Origin: Actinomycetota bacterium
Lineage (GTDB): Bacteria > Actinomycetota > Thermoleophilia > Gaiellales > Gaiellaceae
Direction: 5' to 3'
DNA length: 7,752 bases
Assembly (NCBI GenBank): GCA_005884155.1
Contig: VAXD01000039.1
Span: 12,809 to 20,560, forward strand
Within the stretch, counting starts at the first letter, position 1; each line of letters opens with the position of its first letter. The notes beneath the pieces were generated by a model, which did not search any database, was not told the origin of the DNA, and was given only the letters and a program-made list of their open reading frames with translations. Position numbers and translations under genes: made by a program. Shown in pieces: positions 1-6,052 of this stretch.

Positions 1-9
1 GCGTCAGGT

Positions 10-1785
10 TTACGCAACGTCCGCGGCCCAGTCGCCGTACAGGGAGGTGTAGAGGCCCTGACGGCGGAGAAGCTCGTCGTGCGAGCCCTGTTCGACGATC
101 TGGCCGTGCTCGAGGACGACAATCAGGTCGGCGTCGCGAATCGTCGAGAGGCGGTGCGCGATCACGAAGGCGGTTCGTCCTGCAAGGAGCGTGCGAAGCG
201 CCCGCTCGATCTTGCGCTCGGTGCCGATGTCGACCGAGGACGTGGCCTCGTCGAGGATGAGAATGCGCGGGTCGGCGAGCAGGGCGCGCGCGAGCGCGAC
301 GAGCTGGCGCTGGCCGAGTGAGAGGCGGGTGCCGCGCTCCTGAAGCTCGGTTTCGTAGCCGTCCTCGAGCCGCAGGATGAAATCGTGAGCGCCGATCGTC
401 TGTGCCGCGCGGACGATTTCGTCGGGAGCCGCGTCCGGACGCCCGAAGGCGATGTTGTCGGAGACTGTGCCGGCGAAGAGGAAGCCTTCCTGCGGCACGA
501 TTCCGAGCTGTCGGCGGAGCGAGGCCTGCGTGACGTCGCGCAGGTCGTGGCCATCGATCGTGATCCGGCCCTCTTGGGGGTCGTAGAAGCGGGCGAGCAG
601 CTTCGCGATCGTCGATTTGCCCGCGCCCGTGTGACCCACGAGCGCAACGGTCGTCCCGGCGGGCACGTCGAGATCGAGCCCGTGCAGCACCTCGGGGCCT
701 TTGCCGTAACCGAAACGGACTTTCTCGAAGCGCACGCGCCCTTCGACGCGCGGCAGCTCGATCGCGTCCGGCCTGTCGACGACCTCGGGCTGCTGGTCGA
801 GCACGTCGACGATCTTGTCGAGCGCCGCGGTGGCCGAGAGGAACGTCCCGTAGAGCTGTGAGAGCTGCTGCACCGGGTCGAAGAAGTTCTGCACGTAGAG
901 CATGAACGCGAACAGCGTCCCGAGCGTGACCGCGTTCTGGAAGTAGAGGTGGCCGCCGTAGCCGAGCACGATCGCGAGCGCGATCGAGGAGAGCAAGTCC
1001 ACGTACGGGAAGTAGAGGCCGTTCAGGACGACGGTCTCCATGTTCGAGTCGCGGTAGTCCTCGCTGACCTCGCGGAAGTTCTCGATGTTCCGGTGTTCGC
1101 GTGTGAAGGCCTGCACGATCCGCATGCCCGCGATGTCCTCGGCAAGCGTCGCCGTGACGAGGCCGAGCCGCTCACGAACGGACGCGTACGCGCGCGCCGA
1201 TCGCTTGCGGAAGATGATCGTCCCGACGCTCATGAACGGGATCACGATCAGCGTCGCGAGCGCCAATCGCCAGTCGAGGACGAAGAGCAGGATCGCGGTG
1301 CCCAGGAGCATGAGCGAGTTCTGGACGAGGCTCGTCACCCCGTCCGTCACGAGCTGGTCGATCGCCTCGACGTCGTTCGTCAGGCGGCTGATGATCACGC
1401 CTGCGCGATTGCGCTCGAAGAAGCCCAGCGAGAGGCGCTGTAGGTGGTTGAAGAGCCGGTTGCGCAGGTCGGCGAGAATGCGCTCGCCGACCCAGCCGGT
1501 GAGGTACGTCTGGGCATAGCTCATTCCCCAGTTGAGGAGACCGGCGAGCACAAAGGCGATCACGATCAGGACGAGCTTTGTCGTGTTGTTCGCGAGGATG
1601 CCCTCGTCGAGCGCGTACTTCGAGAGGAAGGGCGGCGCGAGCGCCGTCGCCGTCGCCAGGAGCAGCGAGACGATCGAAAGAAGCGTTCGCGTCTTGTAGG
1701 GGCGCGTCAGCCGGACGAGCGTGCCGAAGCGTCGGCGGGTCTGCCGCCACGACCAGTCCTCGACGACCGCGCCGCGTTCGCGCAT
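10..1785 (-). CDS. ABC exporter half-transporter (TMD-NBD), consensus-ATPase subunit of a heterodimer
   Basis: This is an integral-membrane ABC exporter half, predicted to pair with the gene upstream (2006-3808) and move a lipophilic compound or drug out of the cell; the substrate cannot be read from sequence. From the ATG at 1785 it is about 591 aa, normal for the family. Six hydrophobic segments lie near residues 35-55, 69-90, 150-170, 172-192, 258-280 and 286-300. The nucleotide-binding domain follows: Walker A GHTGAGKST (384-392), Q-loop Gln432, signature LSLGQ (488-492), Walker B ILILDE with catalytic Glu513, D-loop SSVD and H-loop His544. The signature is off-consensus (LSGGQ expected) while the Glu is intact, as in the consensus-site subunit of BmrCD/TM287-288-type heterodimers. 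The start at 1785 was chosen because GGGGGA lies six bases upstream. An in-frame ATG at 1815 would add ten residues and overlaps the stop of a small frame (ATGA). The TAA stop is at 10-12, so the gene is complete. Confidence 0.93.
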   Translation of the reverse strand: MRERGAVVEDWSWRQTRRRFGTLVRLTRPYKTRTLLSIVSLLLATATALAPPFLSKYALDEGILANNTTKLVLIVIAFVLAGLLNWGMSYAQTYLTGWVGERILADLRNRLFNHLQRLSLGFFERNRAGVIISRLTNDVEAIDQLVTDGVTSLVQNSLMLLGTAILLFVLDWRLALATLIVIPFMSVGTIIFRKRSARAYASVRERLGLVTATLAEDIAGMRIVQAFTREHRNIENFREVSEDYRDSNMETVVLNGLYFPYVDLLSSIALAIVLGYGGHLYFQNAVTLGTLFAFMLYVQNFFDPVQQLSQLYGTFLSATAALDKIVDVLDQQPEVVDRPDAIELPRVEGRVRFEKVRFGYGKGPEVLHGLDLDVPAGTTVALVGHTGAGKSTIAKLLARFYDPQEGRITIDGHDLRDVTQASLRRQLGIVPQEGFLFAGTVSDNIAFGRPDAAPDEIVRAAQTIGAHDFILRLEDGYETELQERGTRLSLGQRQLVALARALLADPRILILDEATSSVDIGTERKIERALRTLLAGRTAFVIAHRLSTIRDADLIVVLEHGQIVEQGSHDELLRRQGLYTSLYGDWAADVA

Positions 1786-1811
1786 CAGGTGTCCCCCTGG
1801 CTGCCAGACCC

Positions 1812-2009
1812 TCATCGCCCGCGACCCCCGGTCTGATGAGCTGCCGCCACGGCACCGAATTCTCCCGCACCCCCACCCTTCAGCTGGGTGGGGATGAACC
1901 CGCCGCCCACGGCGTTGACGATACCGGTGTTCGGCGCACGGGTCTGTGACCGAAATGCACCGGTTCCGTGACGATTCGTCCACAGAAGGGCCGGGCCGAA
2001 GCAGGTCAA
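1812..2009 (-). CDS. Possible 65-aa small protein between the two transporter genes
   Basis: I do not recognise this frame and it may not be a gene. For it: its TTG start (2009-2007) overlaps the TGA stop of the preceding transporter as TTGA; a GGAGG box (2021-2017) lies seven bases before that TTG; and its TGA stop (1814-1812) overlaps an in-frame ATG of the next transporter as ATGA. It therefore fills the 220-bp gap with coupled signals at both ends. Against it: by hand count about 20 of 65 codons end in A or T, clearly more than in the flanking genes; the product is glycine-rich with no membrane segment or motif I know; and a perfect 8-bp hairpin sits inside. It could be a coupled leader frame, a small accessory protein, or the relic of an inserted element. 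The GGAGG also encodes ordinary transporter residues (Leu-Glu-Ala), so it may be chance. Confidence 0.27.
   Translation of the reverse strand: MTCFGPALLWTNRHGTGAFRSQTRAPNTGIVNAVGGGFIPTQLKGGGAGEFGAVAAAHQTGGRGR
1871..1893. repeat. Perfect 8-bp GC hairpin in the gap between the transporter genes
   Basis: CCCCACCC (1871-1878) pairs perfectly with GGGTGGGG (1886-1893) around a seven-base loop. On the transcribed minus strand it lies about 113 bases after the first transporter's stop and about 86 bases before the 1785 start of the second. No T-run follows on either strand, so it is not a classical intrinsic terminator. It could slow transcription or translation between the subunits, stabilise an mRNA end, or be the subterminal hairpin of a decayed IS200/IS605-type element. 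The pairing is seen directly; its role is not. Confidence 0.5.
1918..1923 (-). promoter_or_regulatory. Weak candidate -10 box (TATCGT) upstream of the second transporter
   Basis: TATCGT on the minus strand (1923-1918) is the only TAnnnT I found on that strand in the 220-bp gap. It lies seven bases before a GTG (1910-1908) that is in frame with the 65-codon small frame and would give a 32-aa leaderless product. The other boxes in this window have six-base spacing, and no -35 element was identified. It might give the second transporter its own transcript, but the support is thin. Confidence 0.2.
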
Positions 2010-3808
2010 GACGCTGCCTCCAGCGCTTCCTCGCCGGCGCGCGCCTCGACGGCGTCCGCAAAACGCCGCTCGAGCAGACCGTGCTCGTAGATGTCGCTGT
2101 AGACCGCGCTCGTCTCGAGCAGCTGGTCGTGCGTGCCGCGCGCGGCAATCCGGCCCTCGTCCAGGACGACGATCTCGTCGGCGAGCGCGATCGTCGACAA
2201 GCGGTGCGCGATGATCAGCGTCGTCCGGCCGCGCATGGCCTCGCGCAGGCCGACGCGAATCTTCGCCTCGGTGGTCGCGTCCACCGAGGCCGTGGCGTCG
2301 TCGAGGATCAGGATCCGCGGATCGACGGCCAGCGCGCGGGCGATCGCGAGCCGCTGCCGCTGGCCCCCGGAGAGCGTGATCCCACGTTCGCCGATGATCG
2401 TGTCGTAGCCGTCCGGCAGCTTTGCGATGAACTCGTGGGCCTGGGCGAGCTTCGCGATCCGCTCGACCTCGGTCGCGTCGAGCCCGGGAGCGCCGAACGT
2501 GATGTTCTCGCGGACGCTTGCCGAGAACAGGAACGGGTCCTGAGAGATGACGCCGATCGCACGTCGCAGCGACGAGAGCGTCACGTCGCGGACATCGGTT
2601 CCGTCGATCAGCACGCGGCCCGCGGTCACGTCGTAGAACCGCGGAACGAGCGACGTCAGCGTCGTCTTACCGGCGCCCGTCTGCCCGATCAGCGCGATCG
2701 TGCGGCCGGCGGGAACATCGAGCGTCACGTCCTCGAGCACCGGCCGCCCCTCGAGGTACTCGAAGCTGACGTCCTCGAAGCGCAGGTCGCCGCCGCCCGG
2801 CGGCAGGTCGAGCGCGCCCGGCCGTTCGGCGATCTCTTCGGGCTCGTCCATGACCTGGAAGATGCGCTCGCCTGATGCCGTCGCGCGCTGCGACTGGCCG
2901 ATCCACATTCCGAGCGAGCGGAGCGGCGTCACGAGCATGCCGAGGTAGAGATTGAACGCGACGAACCCGCCGACCGAGAGCTCCCCGCTCGTGACCATCC
3001 GCGCGCCGACGAGCAGCACCGCGGCCTGCGCGAGGAGCGGTATCCAGGCGATCAGCGGCACATAGGTCGCCCGCTGGCGGTTCGCCTTGATCGTCTGGCG
3101 GAAGACCGCCTCCGAACGCACCCGAAACTTCTCGGATTCCTGTGGCTCCTGCGCGAAGGACTTGACCACGTGGACCCCGACGATGTTCTCCTCGGCGACC
3201 GTGGCCACGTCGGCCAGCTTCTGCTGGACCTCGCGCAGCGTCGGGTGGGCGATGTGGCTGTAGCGGTAGGCGAGCACGACGAGCACGGGCGTGATCGCCA
3301 GCGAGATCAGGGCGAGCTTCCACTGGAAAACGAGCAGCACGACGGTGACGGTGGCGACCGTCAGCACGTTCTGGAAGAAGAAGATCAAGCCGTAGCCGAG
3401 GAAAAAACGGACGCCCTGCAGGTCGACGGTCGCGCGCGACATCAGCTGCCCCGTCTGGTGACGGTCGTAGAAGCCGAACGACAGCCGGACGAGGTGCGCG
3501 TAGAGGCCCTGCCGCATGTCCATCTCCACGGCCAGCGCCTGCCTGCCCGAGATCAGGCGGCGACCCGCCATTAGGACTGCGCGCGCGACGCCGAGCGCGA
3601 CGACCGCGCCGACGAACAGCCATAGCTTCTGCGTGTCGTGCGGGGCCAGCGCGTCGTCGATCACGTGCTTCGTCACCCAGATCAGCCCGAGGGCGGCGAC
3701 CTGCGACCCGACGGCCAGGAAGATCGAAACGATCAGCGAGACCTTGTAGGGGCGCAGGAACCCGAGTAGCCGGGCGAACGTTTCGCGGTAGCGCGGCGTC
3801 TCCTGCAC
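2006..3808 (-). CDS. ABC exporter half-transporter (TMD-NBD), degenerate-site subunit of a heterodimer
   Basis: This 600-aa membrane half-transporter is predicted to form a heterodimeric exporter with the gene downstream (10-1785). Six hydrophobic segments lie near residues 22-45, 60-82, 139-160, 162-182, 250-270 and 278-300. The nucleotide-binding domain has Walker A GQTGAGKT (375-382), Q-loop Gln423, a consensus LSGGQ signature (479-483), Walker B ILILDD, D-loop ASVD and H-loop His535. Residue 504, normally the catalytic Glu, is Asp. In BmrCD- and TM287/288-like heterodimers this marks the subunit whose Walker A/B faces the partner's altered signature in the low-activity site; here the partner has LSLGQ, so the pair matches. 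The start is GTG at 3808. No usable Shine-Dalgarno is present (GAGG directly abuts the GTG), but TAGATT lies six bases upstream, suggesting a leaderless mRNA. Nine bases separate it from the stop of the glycosylase remnant. Substrate unknown. Confidence 0.95.
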   Translation of the reverse strand: MQETPRYRETFARLLGFLRPYKVSLIVSIFLAVGSQVAALGLIWVTKHVIDDALAPHDTQKLWLFVGAVVALGVARAVLMAGRRLISGRQALAVEMDMRQGLYAHLVRLSFGFYDRHQTGQLMSRATVDLQGVRFFLGYGLIFFFQNVLTVATVTVVLLVFQWKLALISLAITPVLVVLAYRYSHIAHPTLREVQQKLADVATVAEENIVGVHVVKSFAQEPQESEKFRVRSEAVFRQTIKANRQRATYVPLIAWIPLLAQAAVLLVGARMVTSGELSVGGFVAFNLYLGMLVTPLRSLGMWIGQSQRATASGERIFQVMDEPEEIAERPGALDLPPGGGDLRFEDVSFEYLEGRPVLEDVTLDVPAGRTIALIGQTGAGKTTLTSLVPRFYDVTAGRVLIDGTDVRDVTLSSLRRAIGVISQDPFLFSASVRENITFGAPGLDATEVERIAKLAQAHEFIAKLPDGYDTIIGERGITLSGGQRQRLAIARALAVDPRILILDDATASVDATTEAKIRVGLREAMRGRTTLIIAHRLSTIALADEIVVLDEGRIAARGTHDQLLETSAVYSDIYEHGLLERRFADAVEARAGEEALEAAS

Positions 3809-3814
3809 CCTCGA

Positions 3815-3820
3815 AATCTA
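3815..3820 (-). promoter_or_regulatory. -10 box TAGATT of the first transporter gene, leaderless layout
   Basis: TAGATT (3820-3815) is followed by six bases and then the GTG start at 3808, which puts the likely transcription start on the start codon. A TCGGCA hexamer (3843-3838), four of six matches to TTGACA, sits 17 bases upstream. The first three bases of the box are the TAG stop of the preceding glycosylase frame. The spacing equals that before the methyltransferase, ftcD and hutH. This box would allow the transporters to be expressed independently of the methyltransferase transcript. Confidence 0.55.
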
Positions 3821-4430
3821 GCGGGCGGAAGTTCGGTTGCCGATCTGTTTGAGCTCGGCGCGGATCAGTTTTACCGCGTTGGCGACCCGTTTGCGGTTGC
3901 GCGGGTCGTTCAGCCAGCTGCTCGCGCCGGACGGGTGGGGCAGCGGGATCGCGGCGGCGCCGTCGTGCTCGTAGCGGCGGCCGATGCACTCGCTCACGGT
4001 CTTCAAGCCGAGCAGGCGGCGGGCGGCGAGGCCGCCGACCGGGACGATCAGCAGCGGTCGGATCAGGTCGAGCTCCCAATCGCGCCAGAAGGCGCAGAGC
4101 TCCTGCTCCCGCGGGGTCGGCGTGCGGTCGCCGCGGCCGCTCGATGCCTTGCCGGGGTAGCAGCGCGTGACCGACGCACAGTAGAAGGTGGCGTAAAACT
4201 CGTCCTCGCCAGCGGCGGAGCGTCCGGCCGGCGCGGCCGCGCCAGGGGAGCCGCTCGATGCCCTCCTGGGCGCCGGGTGCCTGGCCGAAGACGTACGCGC
4301 GCTGGCCGGTGTAGGGCTGGACGATCGGGAGCGACTCGAGCGGGTAGCCGGCCTCGGCGCAGGCGCGGCAAACGCGGTTGTCGCGCTGGAGCGAGGCGAG
4401 CGACCGGTAGCTCGAGCGCCTGCGCGTCAA
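3818..4430 (-). pseudogene. Uracil-DNA glycosylase, family 4/5-like, frameshifted
   Basis: A base-excision repair enzyme of the FeS-type uracil-DNA glycosylase superfamily, which removes uracil from DNA, is encoded here in two frames. The N-terminal frame has Cys21-x2-Cys24 and the active-site loop GQAPGAQE (49-56), and runs to Leu-Arg-Arg-Trp (Trp codon 4211-4209). The match then resumes one base out of phase at 4207 as EDEFYATFYCASVTRCYPG. The C-terminal frame carries two further Cys (RCYPG and ELCAF), which would complete a four-Cys FeS site, then the LPHPSG motif and a TAG stop at 3820-3818. The span is 613 bases, not a multiple of three; corrected length is about 204 aa, usual for the family. 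One extra base, or the loss of two, five or more, near 4208 explains it. The proposed TTG start (4430) overlaps the methyltransferase stop as TTGA, with no clear Shine-Dalgarno. True pseudogene or sequencing/assembly error cannot be told apart here. Confidence 0.78.
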
Positions 4431-5014
4431 GAGCGGACGGCGACGAACCAGCGGCCGGCGAAGAGCGTCTCGCCGCCGCCGAGCTCGTCGGCGAGGCCGT
4501 CCGCCGTGAAGTAGCGCTTGTAGACCTCCCAGCGGGAACCGTCGTTCAGGATCCGCTCCTGGCGCTCCTCGGGCTCGACGTCCTCGCGCAGGGCGGAGTC
4601 GGTGACGACGAGCTCGCGGGCCACGCGTCTCGCCTCGTGGAGGAACCTTCGGCGCTCCTCGCCTTCGAGGTGGCCGTAGAAGTGTGACGTGAAGAGCCGG
4701 TCGAACGAGCCGTCGGGGAACGGCAGCTCGAGGGCATCGCCCTGGACGTACTCGGCTTCCGGTGCCTGCCCGCGCGCCTCGTCGAGCATCGACGCGCTCT
4801 GGTCGAGGCCGACGATCTCTCCCGGGAGGTGGCGCGTGAGGAAGCCGGTGCCGCAGGCGACGTCGAGCGTCCTGGCCGGTGGAAGCGCCTTCAGCGCCGC
4901 TCGCAGATCGTCGAGCTCCTGCTCCCAGCCGGGCCGGTCGCGCTCGGCGAAGCGGCCGGTGCCGAGGAACCAGTCGTCGTATTCGCGCGCGCGCCGGTCG
5001 TAGTACGTCTTCAC
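4427..5014 (-). CDS. Class I SAM-dependent methyltransferase, substrate unknown
   Basis: This 195-aa cytosolic protein has a Methyltransf_11-type Rossmann fold. Motif I is DVACGTGFL (51-59); the acidic residue ending strand 2 is Asp71 (VGLDQSASML), expected to bind the SAM ribose; GDALELPF (92-99) and the following DGSFD form the next cofactor loops. The N-terminus MKTYYDRRAREYDDWF resembles small-molecule methyltransferases of this group. The acceptor substrate cannot be deduced. The GTG at 5014 was chosen because the family-like sequence begins there and TACTCT lies exactly six bases upstream; an earlier in-frame start (5110) would run far into the divergent ftcD gene with low-complexity sequence. 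It has no Shine-Dalgarno, so a leaderless mRNA is inferred. Its stop overlaps the proposed TTG start of the glycosylase. Confidence 0.88.
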   Translation of the reverse strand: MKTYYDRRAREYDDWFLGTGRFAERDRPGWEQELDDLRAALKALPPARTLDVACGTGFLTRHLPGEIVGLDQSASMLDEARGQAPEAEYVQGDALELPFPDGSFDRLFTSHFYGHLEGEERRRFLHEARRVARELVVTDSALREDVEPEERQERILNDGSRWEVYKRYFTADGLADELGGGETLFAGRWFVAVRS

Positions 5015-5019
5015 GCTCG

Positions 5020-5026
5020 TAGAGTA
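5020..5026. promoter_or_regulatory. Shared divergent -10 element (TAGAGTA) for the methyltransferase and ftcD
   Basis: The sequence TAGAGTA is at the centre of the 17-bp gap between two divergent GTG starts. On the plus strand TAGAGT (5020-5025) is followed by six bases and the ftcD GTG at 5032. On the minus strand TACTCT (5026-5021) is followed by six bases and the methyltransferase GTG at 5014. The geometry is mirror-symmetric, with the two hexamers offset by one base. No convincing -35 was found on either side, and any such element would lie inside the opposite gene. I infer a bidirectional promoter making two leaderless mRNAs. Confidence 0.6.
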
Positions 5027-5031
5027 CGGCC

Positions 5032-5910
5032 GTGCCGCGGCCGCTCGAGTCGGTGCCGAACTTCTCGGAGGGGCGCGACCGCGCGACGATCGACGCGCTG
5101 GCGGAGGCACTCGGGTCGGGCGCGCGGCTGCTCGACGTGCATGCGGACGAGGACCACAACCGCTCAGTCTTCACACTCGTCGGCTCGGAGGACGAGCTGG
5201 TCGAGTCGCTGCTCGCCGGGATCGCCTGCGCGGCGGAGCGGATCGACCTCAGGCGGCATGAGGGCGCGCATCCGCGGGTCGGCGCGGCCGACGTCGTCCC
5301 GGTCGTGCCGCTCGTGCCGGAGGAGCTAGAGCGGGCTTGTTTCTGCGCGCGGGTGCTCGCCGAGCGAGTCGGGGCCGAGCTCGGGCTGCCGGTCTTCCTC
5401 TACGGCGAGCTCGCGCCGGGCCGGGGGCCGGCGTTCTTCCGGTCGCGAGGACTGAACGCGCTGCGGCAGCGTGTTGAGGCGGGCGAGCTCGCGCCGGACT
5501 TCGGGCCTGCGCGACTGGACGAGCGGAGCGGCGCGGTGCTCGTCGGCGCACGGCGGCCGCTGATCGCGTTCAACGTCAATCTGCGCGGCTCGCTGGAGGC
5601 GGCGCGCGAGGTAGCTCGCGCTGTTCGCGAGCGGGACGGGGGCTTCCCGGGCGTGCGCGCTCTTGGGCTCGACCTGCCGCGCGCTGGGCTCGTGCAGGTG
5701 AGCATGAACGTCGAGGACTACGAGGCGGCGGCATTGCACGAGATCGTCGAACGGGTGACGCGGGAGGCAGAGGCCCTGGGCGCCGACGTCGTCGGCTCCG
5801 AGCTGGTCGGCCTGATGCCGGCCGGCGCGGCTGTTGCGGCAGCGGGGGCGGTGCTGCGGATCGACGGTTTTGACGCCTCACACGTCCTGGAGCTGCGCCT
5901 GCTCGACTAG
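5032..5910 (+). CDS. ftcD: Glutamate formimidoyltransferase (EC 2.1.2.5)
   Basis: This enzyme transfers the formimino group of N-formimino-L-glutamate to tetrahydrofolate, giving glutamate and 5-formimino-THF, the last step of histidine breakdown by the folate route. At 292 aa it has only the formiminotransferase part (N-terminal subdomain about 1-178, C-terminal subdomain about 180-292); the cyclodeaminase fused in the roughly 540-aa animal FTCD is absent, so that step must be encoded elsewhere. Family signatures are NFSEGR (10-15), DHNRS (41-45), GAHPRVGAADVVP with the likely catalytic His80, FLYGE, PDFGP (155-159), VGAR (171-174) and NVNL (181-184). The GTG start at 5032 lies six bases after TAGAGT, with no Shine-Dalgarno, so a leaderless mRNA is likely. 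It reads in the same direction as hutH, 142 bp downstream, which supports the pathway assignment. Confidence 0.93.
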   Translation: MPRPLESVPNFSEGRDRATIDALAEALGSGARLLDVHADEDHNRSVFTLVGSEDELVESLLAGIACAAERIDLRRHEGAHPRVGAADVVPVVPLVPEELERACFCARVLAERVGAELGLPVFLYGELAPGRGPAFFRSRGLNALRQRVEAGELAPDFGPARLDERSGAVLVGARRPLIAFNVNLRGSLEAAREVARAVRERDGGFPGVRALGLDLPRAGLVQVSMNVEDYEAAALHEIVERVTREAEALGADVVGSELVGLMPAGAAVAAAGAVLRIDGFDASHVLELRLLD

Positions 5911-5936
5911 TCACGCTTTCGGCGCACTTTCGCGAC

Positions 5937-5950
5937 AGACACATGCGTCT
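5937..5950. repeat. Near-palindrome AGACACATGCGTCT after ftcD
   Basis: The fourteen bases AGAC-A-CATG-C-GTCT are palindromic except for one mismatched pair (positions 5 and 10 of the site). It lies 27 bases after the ftcD stop and about 90 bases before the hutH -10 box. Size and symmetry suit a dimeric repressor site, but a single short copy could be chance. No T-run follows, so it is not a convincing terminator. Confidence 0.25.
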
Positions 5951-6007
5951 TTCCTGGTTACGATCGCCTTGGGGAGGAGGCCGGGCGAACCGTAGTAAGG
6001 GACCAAG

Positions 6008-6028
6008 GGCCGCCGAGCCGGGGCGGCC
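6008..6028. promoter_or_regulatory. GC inverted repeat overlapping the expected -35 region of hutH
   Basis: GGCCGCC (6008-6014) and GGCGGCC (6022-6028) form a perfect 7-bp inverted repeat around a seven-base loop. It ends 12 bases before the TACACT box of hutH, so it covers the place a -35 element would occupy. A regulator bound here could control histidine breakdown. Alternatively the RNA hairpin could end ftcD transcripts, but no T-run follows. The symmetry is seen directly; the function is inferred. Confidence 0.35.
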
Positions 6029-6040
6029 AGGTGCGCGGGA

Positions 6041-6046
6041 TACACT
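6041..6046 (+). promoter_or_regulatory. -10 box TACACT of hutH, leaderless layout
   Basis: TACACT is followed by exactly six bases and the GTG start of hutH at 6053, the same spacing as before the methyltransferase, ftcD and the first transporter. No Shine-Dalgarno sequence precedes the GTG, and no good -35 hexamer was found at 16-18 bases upstream. I infer that transcription starts on the GTG itself. Confidence 0.58.
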
Positions 6047-6052
6047 CGCGCC

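Noticed and set aside
1804..1840. Short repeats (CAGACC / GGTCTG and CTCATC / GATGAG) near the second transporter's start
   Set aside because: The pairs are six bases each and not arranged as one continuous stem. They may be chance in a short GC-rich stretch.
1871..1893. Intrinsic terminator after the first transporter
   Set aside because: The stem is strong but no T-run follows on either strand, so it is listed only as a hairpin.
1800..2005. Confident IS200/IS605 end or TnpB-type guide RNA relic
   Set aside because: Only one GC hairpin supports it. No transposase remnant, second end or direct repeat can be seen, so it stays an alternative explanation.
2294..2300. Asp504 in the first transporter as an inactivating mutation
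   Set aside because: The matching altered signature in the partner gene makes a natural heterodimer far more likely than decay.
385..2875. Plus-strand frames opposite the two transporter genes
   Set aside because: They are rich in Arg, Asp, Val and Glu with no motif, and lie antisense to genes with complete ABC motifs. They reflect high GC codon use.
4195..4225. Programmed frameshift in the glycosylase gene
   Set aside because: I saw no slippery run or stimulatory stop at the junction, and no such shift is known to me in this family. Mutation or a sequence error is simpler.
2667..5174. A very long minus-strand reading frame of more than 800 codons
   Set aside because: Only the piece around 4430-4209 resembles a protein (the glycosylase N-terminus). 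The rest is low-complexity Arg/Ala/Pro sequence out of frame with the methyltransferase and the first transporter.
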